Shown here piece after piece: positions 19,890 through 28,766 of a stretch of 50,645 nt of DNA. Numbering within the stretch: the stretch's first letter is position 1; every line of letters begins with the position of its first letter. Origin of the DNA: an uncultured Rhodospirillaceae bacterium (GTDB lineage Bacteria > Pseudomonadota > Alphaproteobacteria > SP197); contig CALGGB010000103.1 in assembly GCA_937880925.1 (NCBI GenBank), positions 1-50,645 of the forward strand, read 5' to 3'. Both the position numbers and the translations under genes were made by a program. A model generated the notes under the pieces. That model was not told the origin of the DNA. It made no database searches and saw only the letters and a program-made list of their open reading frames with translations.

Positions 19890-21527
19890 TCAGTTGGTCG
19901 GCAGCTTGTGGTCCTTGAACGTCTGGCGAAGGGTCAGCTTGGAGACCTTGCCGGTGGCGGTGTGGGGCATCTCGTCGACGACCACGATATCATCTGGCAT
20001 CCACCACTTGGCGATCTTGTCTTCGAGATAACCGCGAATCTCGTCCGCGCTCGGCGTCTTGCCCGCCTGGGGCAGGATCACCAGCATTGGGCGCTCCAGC
20101 CATTTCTCGTGCGGCATGGCGATGGCGGCGGCCTCCAGAACGTCCGGGTGGCCCATGGCGGCACTTTCCAGATCGATCGAGCTGATCCACTCGCCGCCCG
20201 ACTTGATGAGGTCCTTGGTACGGTCGGTGATCTGCATCAGGCCCTCGCGGTCCACCGTGGCGACATCGCCCGTGCGGAACCAGCCGTCGGCGGTGATGGC
20301 GGCAGCCGAGGCCGTATCGTCCTCGTAGTAGCCGTCGCAGACCCAGGGACCGCGGACCTGGAGTTCGCCCTGGCTTTCGCCATCCCAGGGCATTTCCTTG
20401 CCGTCGTCGTCGACCAGGCGGAAGTCGACGCCGAAGAACTTGCGCTGGCGCAGCTTGCGTTCGTAGAGCGCGTCCTCGCTGAGGTCGTCGACCCCCTTGC
20501 CGAAGATGCCGCCGGAACAGACCGGGCTGGTCTCGGTCATGCCCCAGCCCTGCAGCACGTTGACGCCGTATTCCTTCTCGAAGGCCTTGATCATGGCGAC
20601 TGGCGCGGCCGAACCGCCCGAGACCAGGTGCCTGAGATGATCGAGCCGCTTGCCCGACTGGCGCAGGTAGGTGAGCAGGCCCAGCCAGATGGTCGGCACA
20701 CCCAGGGTGACGGTCACCTTCTCGTTCTCGAACAGCTCGTGCAGGCTCTCGCCGTCGAGCTTGGCGCCGGGCAGCACCAGCTTGGCGCCGCAGATCGGCG
20801 TCGCATAGGGCTGGCCCCAGGCCTGGACGTGGAACATGGGCACGACGGGCAGCACGGTGGAACGCGCGCCGATCTCCATGCAACCCGCCGCCAGCAGGCC
20901 CATGGCGTGCAGCACCGTGGAGCGGTGGCTGTAGAGCGTGCCCTTCGGGTTGCCCGTGGTGCCGGAGGTGTAGCACATGGCCGCCGCCGCGTTTTCGTCC
21001 AGCATCGGCCAATCGAACGGTGTGGCGGGCGCGGCCTCCAGCAACTCCTCGTAGCACATGGCGTTCTTCAGGCTGGTTTGGGGCATGTGCTCCCGGTCGG
21101 TCATCACGATGTAGCCCTCGACCGCGGTCAGGCGGTCGGCGAGCTTTTCCAGCAGGGGCACGATGTTGGCGTCGACGAAGACAAAGCGGTCCGCGGCGTG
21201 GCCCAGGATGTAGATGATCTGATCCTCGAACAGGCGCGGATTCATGGTGTGGCAGACCGCACCCATGCCGGAGATGCCGTAGTAGAGCTCGAAGTGGCGG
21301 TAGCCGTTCCAGGCAAAGGTCGCGATGCGGTCGCCCTCCTTCACCCCCAGCGCGGCCAGGGCATGAGCCAGGCGGTTGGTGCGCGCCCAGGCGTCGGCAT
21401 AGGTGTAGCGGTGGATCGGTCCTTCCACCGTGCGGCTGACGATCTCCTGATCGGGGAAGCAGAGCGCGGCGTGTCTCAGGATGCCTGAGATCAGCAGCGG
21501 CGTATCCATCATCCGTCCGGCCAGCAT
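19890..21527 (-). CDS. Medium/long-chain fatty-acid-CoA ligase (AlkK-like)
   Basis: 545 residues, the AlkK-type length. Motifs: [12 protein letters not shown] (P-loop), [37 protein letters not shown] (hinge) and [14 protein letters not shown] with the adenylating Lys. It activates fatty acids to CoA thioesters for the dehydrogenases around it. The start at 21527 ([12 protein letters not shown]) is provisional; a second Met at residue 6 or 7 is possible. It is divergent from the FAD oxidoreductase with 126 bases between starts. Confidence 0.9.
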   Translation of the reverse strand: MLAGRMMDTPLLISGILRHAALCFPDQEIVSRTVEGPIHRYTYADAWARTNRLAHALAALGVKEGDRIATFAWNGYRHFELYYGISGMGAVCHTMNPRLFEDQIIYILGHAADRFVFVDANIVPLLEKLADRLTAVEGYIVMTDREHMPQTSLKNAMCYEELLEAAPATPFDWPMLDENAAAAMCYTSGTTGNPKGTLYSHRSTVLHAMGLLAAGCMEIGARSTVLPVVPMFHVQAWGQPYATPICGAKLVLPGAKLDGESLHELFENEKVTVTLGVPTIWLGLLTYLRQSGKRLDHLRHLVSGGSAAPVAMIKAFEKEYGVNVLQGWGMTETSPVCSGGIFGKGVDDLSEDALYERKLRQRKFFGVDFRLVDDDGKEMPWDGESQGELQVRGPWVCDGYYEDDTASAAAITADGWFRTGDVATVDREGLMQITDRTKDLIKSGGEWISSIDLESAAMGHPDVLEAAAIAMPHEKWLERPMLVILPQAGKTPSADEIRGYLEDKIAKWWMPDDIVVVDEMPHTATGKVSKLTLRQTFKDHKLPTN

Positions 21528-21653
21528 GTTCCCCGTCCCTCGATCTTGCCCGGCGCGATACTAGCAAGGCTGGGCGGCCGGTCCATGCTTCTTGGCCATC
21601 GCGCTGCACCTGTTCCTGGGATTAACATTGTCGCCTTGCGGCGGGAGGCGACC

Positions 21654-22964
21654 ATGGCGAACGGTGTGCTGGCTGAAGGTTTCAAGACGACGCCCTACTG
21701 GTGGGATCTGGCGCCCCGACCGGAGGTGACCGACGCGGCCCCTCCGGGCAGGGCCGAGGTGGTGATCGTAGGTTCGGGCAATGTCGGGCTCTCCTCGGCG
21801 CTGACCCTGACGCGTGCCGGGCGCGAGGTGGTGATTCTCGATGCCGAGGCCGCCGGCCACGGTGCCAGCACGCGCAACGCCGGCTATCTGGGCCGCAACG
21901 TCTGGTACAAGTACGGCGACATGGTGGAGAAGATCGGCCGCGAGCAGGCCGGCATCGTGTCGCGCGAATCCATCGCCGCCCACGACTTCGCCGCCGCGCT
22001 GATCCAGAAGGAGCAGATCGCCTGCTTCTATCGCGACAGCGGGCGCTTCATCGCTGCCCCCTCGCAGAAGATGTTCGACAAGATGTCGAAGGATCTCGAC
22101 CTGATGAGGAAGGACCGCATTCCGGTCGATGCAGAGATGATCCCGCCCGAGCAGCAGCCCGCGGCTTATGCACCGGGACGTTACTTCGGCGGCCAGATCC
22201 TGCGCGGCAACGGCGTCATCCATGCCGGCCTCTACCACAAGGGCCTGCTCGACCGGGCGTTGAGCCAGGGCGCGCGCATCTTCGGCAACTGTCCCGCCGA
22301 GAGCATCGAGCGCGACGGTGCGGGGTTCCGCATCGTCACGCCTCGCGGCACCATCCAGGCTGGCCATGTCATCGTCGCGACCAACGGCTACACGCCCAAG
22401 GCCGCGGGCTGGCTGCGCCGCCGCATCGTTCCCGTGGATTCCTACATGGTCGCGACCGAGCCTCTGGCGCCCGACCTCATCGCCCACGTCCTGCCAGGCG
22501 GGCGGCCGATGATCGAAAACCGCTACACGCCCTGCTGGATGCGCACCAACGAGGATGGCACACGCATCCTGTTCGGCGGCACCAGTGCCGAGCCGCCCCG
22601 CCACCTGCCCGACAAGGCCCTCCACCTCCATCGGGTGATGGGCGAGATCGCGCCGGACCTGAAAGACGTGAAGCTCACCCACTGCTGGACCGGCAAGACC
22701 GCCTTCACCTTCGACATGCTGCCCCATACCGGCAGCCACGACGGCGTCGAATACGCCCTGGGCTGGTGCGGCGCCGGCGTGCCGATGGGCACCTACCTTG
22801 GCCACAAGACAGCCCTGCGCGTCATGGGCGACCCCGAAGCCGCCTCCGCCTTCGACGGCCGCCCGTTCCCGACCAAGCCCTTCTACACCGGTAGCGCCTG
22901 GATGCTGCCGCTGGTGGTGCAGTGGTACAAACACAAGGACAGGAAGCTGTTCCGCGGTCGCTGA
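21654..22964 (+). CDS. FAD-dependent oxidoreductase (DAO / PuuB-like family)
   Basis: 436 residues of the D-amino-acid-oxidase/gamma-glutamylputrescine oxidase superfamily. The dinucleotide loop VVIVGSGNVGLSSALTL (about residues 35-51) is followed by LDAEAAGHGASTRNAG, the usual FAD-binding stretch (some family members have RNGG), and there is a C-terminal WTGKTAFTFDMLPHTG ... GWCGAGVPMGTYLG. It should oxidise a secondary or primary amine, releasing aldehyde or imine. The ATG at 21654 has a good ribosome site (GCGGGAGGCGACC). It is convergent with the acetolactate-decarboxylase-like gene. Specific substrate not determinable. Confidence 0.85.
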   Translation: MANGVLAEGFKTTPYWWDLAPRPEVTDAAPPGRAEVVIVGSGNVGLSSALTLTRAGREVVILDAEAAGHGASTRNAGYLGRNVWYKYGDMVEKIGREQAGIVSRESIAAHDFAAALIQKEQIACFYRDSGRFIAAPSQKMFDKMSKDLDLMRKDRIPVDAEMIPPEQQPAAYAPGRYFGGQILRGNGVIHAGLYHKGLLDRALSQGARIFGNCPAESIERDGAGFRIVTPRGTIQAGHVIVATNGYTPKAAGWLRRRIVPVDSYMVATEPLAPDLIAHVLPGGRPMIENRYTPCWMRTNEDGTRILFGGTSAEPPRHLPDKALHLHRVMGEIAPDLKDVKLTHCWTGKTAFTFDMLPHTGSHDGVEYALGWCGAGVPMGTYLGHKTALRVMGDPEAASAFDGRPFPTKPFYTGSAWMLPLVVQWYKHKDRKLFRGR

Positions 22965-23011
22965 TCGAAGCACGGCGCGATGCAGTTTGAAGGAAACGCC
23001 GGCTCGCCGCT

Positions 23012-23773
23012 CTAGCTCTTGCGGCCGCGTTCGGAAGCCTCGATCTCGTCGCGCATTTTCTGGCTGGCGCCAGTGGCCAGGCGTTCCATGCCGTCGTGAG
23101 CGGCAAGGTGAAGGTGCTCGGAAAGGTCGATCTCCACGGTCAGGTTCTCCATCGTGCCGCCGTGGAAATGGCCGCCGATGCGCCCGCCGTCGGCAATCAG
23201 GTGCAGATGGTATCCGGGCACCTCAATGGGCGCTGAATCGCCGGGGAAACGGAAGCCGACAAGCTGGCCGTCCAGTTCCTCCATGTCCTGCTCGGACTGC
23301 TGCTTGGCCGCCTGGGCCAGGGTCGACGGTTCGTCCTGGCGCAGCACGACGCGGAAATGGGCGCTGCGGAAGCGGCCCCTGGCGCGCACGGCGCAAAGCT
23401 GGTCCTTGACCGGCAGGTGGTTGTCCACGGCGGCCTCAAGCTCTTCCATCGTGCAGGGGCCTTCGAGGCGGAAGGTGATGTCCGCGTTGAAGAACTTCAC
23501 AACGGCAAAGGGAGTCTGGGTCTCAGGCGAGACCGGCGTGCCGTGGCCGCCGGGGCCGAAGTGCCAGAACTTGCCGTCTGCGGCGGCCATCTCGCCATCC
23601 AGGTCGACAAAGGTGCCCAGGCCGAAATCGCCGTGTTTCATGATCTCGCCATAGGACATGGAGCCCGAAAAATTCCCGTCGATCAGGCGGCCGATGGTTT
23701 CGACCTGAAAGACCTCGTCGTGGCTGCATCGGCCCTGGATGTAGTCGCGGATGTGTCCGGCGAGTTTCTTCAT
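23012..23773 (-). CDS. budA: Alpha-acetolactate decarboxylase family protein
   Basis: 253 residues. Known family members decarboxylate 2-acetolactate to acetoin with a zinc ion. Strong matches: HGDFGLGTFVDLDGEM (about 47-62), TPFAVVKFF (87-95) and VPGYHLHLIADGGRIGGHF (185-203). H189, H191 and H202 reproduce the +2/+11 spacing of the zinc histidines, and Glu61 fits a catalytic acid. An upstream in-frame start is rejected because the family begins near MKKL. It lies 26 bases after the TPP-enzyme gene, so a synthase/decarboxylase pair is likely. Whether acetolactate is the actual substrate is inferred. Confidence 0.85.
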   Translation of the reverse strand: MKKLAGHIRDYIQGRCSHDEVFQVETIGRLIDGNFSGSMSYGEIMKHGDFGLGTFVDLDGEMAAADGKFWHFGPGGHGTPVSPETQTPFAVVKFFNADITFRLEGPCTMEELEAAVDNHLPVKDQLCAVRARGRFRSAHFRVVLRQDEPSTLAQAAKQQSEQDMEELDGQLVGFRFPGDSAPIEVPGYHLHLIADGGRIGGHFHGGTMENLTVEIDLSEHLHLAAHDGMERLATGASQKMRDEIEASERGRKS

Positions 23774-23799
23774 CGTGCTCTCCTTGTCGTCGCCGGCTT

Positions 23800-25467
23800 T
23801 CAGGAAAAGTGCAGCGGGGCGAAGCCATCGTCCCATCCGCTCATGGGAGCCAGCGCCTCGGGCGCGCAGTGCACGTCAAGCACGAAGGGACTGCCGCGGT
23901 GGGCATAGGCCCGTGCCACGGCGGCATTGAGGTCGGTGTTGCCGTCGACATGCATGCCGTCACAGCCGTAGGCGCGGGCCAGTGCGACGAAATCGGGGTT
24001 CTCGAGGGCTACCGAGTAAGGCTCGCTTTCCTGCGCCCGGATGCGTCCCAGGATGCCGTTGTTGAGGACCACCAGCACCAGCGACAGACCGGCCTGGGCG
24101 GCAGCGCCCAGTTCCCCGATGGTCATCTGCACACCGCCGTCGCCGGCGATGCCGACCACCACGGCATCGGGGTAGGTTGCCGATGCGGCCATCAGTGCGG
24201 GCAGGCAATAGCCCATCACGCCCAGGTTCTCGCTGACCAGGGCGGCATGATCGCCCGAAAGGTGCAGGAACTGTGCGGCCCAGACGGCATTGTCGCCGAT
24301 GTCCAGGGCGACCACCGCATCACGGGGCAGGTGTGATGACAGGGCGCGCATCACCTTGACCGGATGGGCATGGTCGCCGTCCGCAGGCAGCCGGTCCTCG
24401 ACCCATTCGGCCAGGAACGCCTTCATCGATGCGTTACTGAGGTTCAGGCATTCCTCGTCGGGCGTACCGGTCAGGCGCTGCGCGATGCCGTCGGCGATCT
24501 GGCTCAATGCACCGATCAGCGTTGCCCTGGCGCGGAAGCCGCCGGGCACATGGCGCGGCGAGGGGGCACAGCGTACCAGTTCGCGCGCCTGCCGCCCGGA
24601 TCGCCCAGCCACAAACGGGCCCAGATGGGCAACGCCGAAGGAGAGGATCAGTTCGGCATGGCCCAGCACGTCGCGTGCAACCTGCTCGCCGGGCGCCCCG
24701 AAGATGCCCAGCACCCCGGCAACATTGGGATGGCGCTCATCGACGATGCCCTTGCCGCCCAGCGAGGTGACGACCGGCGCCTTCAGCCGCTCGGCCAGGC
24801 GCAGGATCGCGTCGCCGCAGCCGCGCGCGCCCGAGCCTACGGCAATGGTGACATGGCGCGCTTCCACGATGGCGGCCACCGCACTCTCGAAGGCAGCGTC
24901 GGTCGGGAACAGGGGCGTGGGCGGCAGTGGGGCGACCGGCTTGAACATGGGCGCACGCTCGTCGTCGAGCGGCAGGGCCTGGATGTCGGTCGGGATCGCC
25001 AGATGGGTGACGCAGCGCTGCTCCACGGCAACGGCCATCGCCTCGCGCAACATGGGCGGCAATTCGTTGGGGTGGGAACAATGGGCGCTGCGGCCGACAT
25101 GGGGCGCGAGCATGCCGGCGGTGTCGACGTCCTGGAACTCCAGGCGGCCCTGGCGCCAGGTCGGCAGCATGCCGGTCAGGGCCAGCACGGGGGCGCCGTC
25201 GACCTGGGCATCGATCAGGCCTGTGATCAGGTTGGTCGCACCGGGGCCGGAGGTCGCAAGGCAGGCCGCCAGCTTGCCGGTCAGCTTGGCCTGGGCGGAA
25301 GCGGCCAGCGAGGCGGCGGCCTCGTTGCGCATCAGCACCCATTCGAGGCCAGGATGGTTCACCACCGCCTGCAGCAGCGGCAGGATCGATGCGCCGGGAT
25401 AGCCGAAGACGTGGGTCACCCCGTGATCGACCAGATTCTGCGCGATGTAGTCGGCGACGTTGTTCAT
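23800..25467 (-). CDS. Thiamine-diphosphate enzyme, acetolactate synthase-like
   Basis: 555 residues of the ALS/pyruvate oxidase group. Three-domain layout: N-terminal PYR domain with the cofactor-activating Glu in LMRNEAAASLA and TSGPGATNLITGLIDA; central domain with GSGARGCGDAILRLA; C-terminal PP domain with GDGGVQMTIGELGAAAQAG ending in LNN. No FAD-specific region can be assigned by eye. Expected reaction: condensation of two 2-oxoacids with CO2 loss, for example pyruvate to acetolactate. It lies between a TMADH-like flavoprotein (32 bases upstream) and the decarboxylase (26 bases downstream) on the same strand. Confidence 0.85.
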   Translation of the reverse strand: MNNVADYIAQNLVDHGVTHVFGYPGASILPLLQAVVNHPGLEWVLMRNEAAASLAASAQAKLTGKLAACLATSGPGATNLITGLIDAQVDGAPVLALTGMLPTWRQGRLEFQDVDTAGMLAPHVGRSAHCSHPNELPPMLREAMAVAVEQRCVTHLAIPTDIQALPLDDERAPMFKPVAPLPPTPLFPTDAAFESAVAAIVEARHVTIAVGSGARGCGDAILRLAERLKAPVVTSLGGKGIVDERHPNVAGVLGIFGAPGEQVARDVLGHAELILSFGVAHLGPFVAGRSGRQARELVRCAPSPRHVPGGFRARATLIGALSQIADGIAQRLTGTPDEECLNLSNASMKAFLAEWVEDRLPADGDHAHPVKVMRALSSHLPRDAVVALDIGDNAVWAAQFLHLSGDHAALVSENLGVMGYCLPALMAASATYPDAVVVGIAGDGGVQMTIGELGAAAQAGLSLVLVVLNNGILGRIRAQESEPYSVALENPDFVALARAYGCDGMHVDGNTDLNAAVARAYAHRGSPFVLDVHCAPEALAPMSGWDDGFAPLHFS

Positions 25468-25499
25468 GCTTGTTCCTCGGTTGCCGTCCAGGCGGCGAT

Positions 25500-27539
25500 T
25501 TACAGGATGACCCGGTCGCGCTTGACGGCATCAACGCCGTCGAGTGTGCGGGCATAGAGGTGTCCGGCGTGGACCGCCGAAGCGATGATGTGGGGCGCCT
25601 CGCAATCGCCGATGCGCCGCAGGCTCGCGATGCCCGCGCCCTTCAGGGCTTCGGGATCGGCGGCAAGGGCGGCGTACAGGCCTTCGTGCGGTTCGCGCGA
25701 GGTCACGGCGACGATGCTGTCGCAGGAGATATAGCGCTGACGGCCGCTATAGCCGCAGACCAGCGTGGCGTTGTCCTCATCGAAGGCCGTGACGGCATGG
25801 GCGGTCACCAGCTCGACGTCCAGATCGATCAGGCGGGCCTGGATGCGGCCCTGGTCGAGCGTGCCGCGGCACAGGGGCGAGACATTGTCGGCGGTCGTGA
25901 CCAGCACCACCTCGTTGCCGCGCGCCGCCAGCGCTTCGGCGATGACCCCGCCCATGTAGAAGTGGTCGTCGTCATAGACCACGACACGGCCCTCGACCGG
26001 CGTGCCGGCCATGATGTCGTCGGGCGTGTAGACCCGTTCGTGCTCCCAGCCCTCGATGCCGGTGTAGCTGGAGCGGCCGACGCCGTTGCGCCGCCAGGAG
26101 GCGCCGGTGGCGATGCAGACGTGCTCGAAGCCGAACTCCAGCACCTGTTCTGGCGTCAGTGCGCTGTCGCGGTAGATCGCGACATTGGGGTACTTGTGGA
26201 TCTGTCCGATGCGCCAGTCCTTGACGCGGGCCCAGGTCGAAAGGCCGGGCAGGGTGGCCTCGCGCGTCGCGCGTCCGCCGAGTTCCGCGCCCGCCTCGGC
26301 CAGCGCCACCTCGTAGCCGCGCTGGCCCGCCGCACGGGCGGCCTCCAGACCGGCGGGGCCGGCGCCCACGATCAGCACCTTGCCGTTGCCGCCCTTGGGC
26401 GCGATCGTCTCGGGGTGCCAGCCGCGCCGCCACTCCTCGCCCATGGTCGGGTTCTGGGTGCAGCGCAGGGGCGAGCCGTGGCCGTTGGTCATGATGCAGA
26501 CGTTGCAGCCGATGCACTCGCGGATGTCCTCGATGCGGCCTTCCTTGATCTTGTTGGGCAGGAACGGATCGGCGATCGAAGGGCGCGCCGCGCCGATCAT
26601 GTCGACCAAGCCCTTGTTGACGATGGAGACCATGCGGTCGGCGCTGGTGTAGCGCCCCACCGTGAGAACGGGTTTGGTCGTCACCTGCTTGACGAAGGCG
26701 ATGTATTCCTCCTGCGCGCCTTCCTCGGCAAAGCGGGCGGTGCGCGCATCGGCGGGGAAATTGGCGATGTTGACGTCCCACAGGTCTGGGACCTCCGCCA
26801 GGTACTCGACCAGGGCGCGGCCTTCGCCGTCGTGTTTGATGCCGGCATCGACGTCGAGGTTGTCGACGGCAAAGCGAATGGCGACGCCGCAGGTATCGCC
26901 CACCGCGTCCTTGGTGTCCTCCAGCAACTCCTTGATAAGGCGGGCGCGGTTCTCGAAGCTGCCGCCGTATTCATCCGTGCGCTGGTTGTGGACGGGGGAG
27001 AGGAACTGCGCGGGCAGATAGCCGTGGGCGGCATAGACATAGACGATGTCGAACCCGGCCTCCCTGGCGCGCAGGGCCGAGGCGCGGTGGTTGGCGCGGA
27101 ATTCGCGGATGTCGGCCCTGTCCATGGCGCGGGTCTGGGTCGTGCCATGCCAGGTGGGCATCGACATCGGCGCGCCGGGCACGACGCGGGAGAGATCGTT
27201 GCCGCTGGAATAACCGCCGTACCACAGCTCCACGCCCGCCAGCGCGCCGTGCCGGTGGCAGGCCTCGACCATGGCGGCGTGGTTGCGGATGTCCTCATCG
27301 TCCCAGAGCGTGCAGTAGGGGCCGGGCTGGTCGTCGGCGCCGGGATCGATGGAGCAGTACTCGGTGCAGACCACGCCCCAGCCGCCCGCGGCCTTGGTCT
27401 CGCGCATGGCGTTGACCGTGGCGGGCATGGCAAAGCCCATTCCGCTGCAATGGGGCACCTGGTAGAAACGGTTGGGCGCGGTGACGGGCCCGATCTTCAC
27501 TGGTTCGAACAGGATGTCGTAGCGCGGATCGCGTGCCAT
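25500..27539 (-). CDS. Trimethylamine/dimethylamine dehydrogenase-like iron-sulfur flavoprotein
   Basis: 679 residues. The start ARDPRYDILFEP and the FYQVPHC stretch are close to trimethylamine dehydrogenase. Domains: Old Yellow Enzyme-type barrel (about 1-340), [4Fe-4S] cluster (C342, C345, C348, C360 in CIGCNVC...C) and a C-terminal ADP-binding domain (KVLIVGAGPAGLEAAR). C31 sits where TMADH C30 covalently holds FMN, and Y61, Y169, H172, D264 and W374 match its active-site residues; W264 of the aromatic bowl is replaced by F261 beside a short deletion. Electrons would go to ETF. A demethylase or amine dehydrogenase is likely, substrate unknown; 2,4-dienoyl-CoA reductase is the main alternative. 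Confidence 0.85.
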   Translation of the reverse strand: MARDPRYDILFEPVKIGPVTAPNRFYQVPHCSGMGFAMPATVNAMRETKAAGGWGVVCTEYCSIDPGADDQPGPYCTLWDDEDIRNHAAMVEACHRHGALAGVELWYGGYSSGNDLSRVVPGAPMSMPTWHGTTQTRAMDRADIREFRANHRASALRAREAGFDIVYVYAAHGYLPAQFLSPVHNQRTDEYGGSFENRARLIKELLEDTKDAVGDTCGVAIRFAVDNLDVDAGIKHDGEGRALVEYLAEVPDLWDVNIANFPADARTARFAEEGAQEEYIAFVKQVTTKPVLTVGRYTSADRMVSIVNKGLVDMIGAARPSIADPFLPNKIKEGRIEDIRECIGCNVCIMTNGHGSPLRCTQNPTMGEEWRRGWHPETIAPKGGNGKVLIVGAGPAGLEAARAAGQRGYEVALAEAGAELGGRATREATLPGLSTWARVKDWRIGQIHKYPNVAIYRDSALTPEQVLEFGFEHVCIATGASWRRNGVGRSSYTGIEGWEHERVYTPDDIMAGTPVEGRVVVYDDDHFYMGGVIAEALAARGNEVVLVTTADNVSPLCRGTLDQGRIQARLIDLDVELVTAHAVTAFDEDNATLVCGYSGRQRYISCDSIVAVTSREPHEGLYAALAADPEALKGAGIASLRRIGDCEAPHIIASAVHAGHLYARTLDGVDAVKRDRVIL

Positions 27540-27641
27540 GGTGCCCTCTGCTGCATGCCCGGCGACACAATAGCGCCGCTCGGCGGTTCCCGGAACTGTC
27601 GGCGGCGGCTAACGTGACGCAGCGCACTGGGGGAGACCACC

Positions 27642-28766
27642 ATGACCGACACTGCCGAATTGCTTGCCGCCCTGGTGCGGATCGACTCCTGCGTGCCGCC
27701 GGGCGACGAAATCGAGATCGCCCGCTTCGTGCACGGTCGTCTGGAGTCGGCGGGTATCGCCGCCACGCTCGACGAATTCCAGCCGGGCCGCGCCAATGTG
27801 CTGGCCCGCATCAAGGGGCAGGGCAACCGGCCGGCCCTGATCTTCTCGGCCCATTTCGACACCATGCCGCCGGGCGCACAGCCTTGGAAACATGGCCCCT
27901 TCGCCGCCGAGATCGCGGACGGACGGCTCTACGGCCGGGGCGCTGCCGACATGAAAAGCGGCATGGCCGCCATGATCGTGGCCGCCGAGCGTATCGCGGC
28001 CTCGGGCGATGCCCTGAGCGGCGATCTGGTGCTGGCTTTCAGCGCGGGCGAAAGCTCCAACTGCCTGGGCGCTCGGCGTTTCGTGGAGACCGGCGCGCTG
28101 GCGGGCATGGGGGCATTGCTGGTGTCGGAGCCTTCCTCGATGAACGTGCTGCTGGCCGAGAAGGGCGCCCTCTGGCTGCGCCTCATCGCCCACGGCAAGG
28201 CAGGCCACACCTCCGGCAACGAGGGGATGACGGGCGGCGGCGCCAATGCGGTCGACCGCATGACCGACGCGCTGGTCGCCCTGCGCAGCTTCCGCTTTGC
28301 CGAAGGCGAGCATCCGCTGCTCGGCAAGCCGTCGTTGTCGGTCGGCACCATCCACGGCGGCAGCGTCGTCAACCTGACGCCCGACCGCTGCGAGGCCGAG
28401 ATCGACCTGCGCATCCTGCCCGGCATGGCGCCCGAGGACGTCGAGGCCGCCATCGCCGCCCATGTCGGCAAGGATATCGCCGTCGAGCGCATCGACTTCA
28501 AGCCGCCGGTCGAGACCGCGCCCGACCACCCCTTCGCCGCCGCCTGCCTGAAGGCCATGGGTCCGGGTAGCAAGCCGCGCGGGGCCTCCTACTACAGCGA
28601 TGCCACGATCCTGGCGCCTGCCTTCGACCTGCCCATGGTCATCATCGGCCCGGGTGAAATGGGCATGAGCGGCCAGACCGACGAATACTGCGACCTCGCC
28701 AGCCTCGACCGCGCCGCCGACACCTTCGAGGCGATCGCGCGCGACTGGCTGGGTGCGGGTTCATGA
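27642..28766 (+). CDS. M20-family metallohydrolase with one degenerate metal site
   Basis: 374 residues, the ArgE/DapE/CPG2 family. Seen: the first metal motif SAHFDT, the bridging Asp in GRGAADMKSG, and a SEPSS segment for the second-site acidic ligand. The usual DEE motif appears as AGESS, so the catalytic Glu is kept but the next Glu (a metal ligand) is Ser. The C-terminal GPG...AHxxDE motif reads GPGEMGMSGQTDEY, with Gly instead of His. These two lost residues both bind the same zinc in carboxypeptidase G2. Ribosome site GGGGGAGA precedes the ATG. Coupled to the following SDR by an ATGA overlap; peptidase or amidohydrolase substrate unknown. Confidence 0.82.
   Translation: MTDTAELLAALVRIDSCVPPGDEIEIARFVHGRLESAGIAATLDEFQPGRANVLARIKGQGNRPALIFSAHFDTMPPGAQPWKHGPFAAEIADGRLYGRGAADMKSGMAAMIVAAERIAASGDALSGDLVLAFSAGESSNCLGARRFVETGALAGMGALLVSEPSSMNVLLAEKGALWLRLIAHGKAGHTSGNEGMTGGGANAVDRMTDALVALRSFRFAEGEHPLLGKPSLSVGTIHGGSVVNLTPDRCEAEIDLRILPGMAPEDVEAAIAAHVGKDIAVERIDFKPPVETAPDHPFAAACLKAMGPGSKPRGASYYSDATILAPAFDLPMVIIGPGEMGMSGQTDEYCDLASLDRAADTFEAIARDWLGAGS

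Noticed and set aside
23012-23836. Longer start for the acetolactate-decarboxylase-like gene
   Set aside because: It would overlap the end of the TPP-enzyme gene and the added residues are not conserved-looking; the start at 23773 is preferred.
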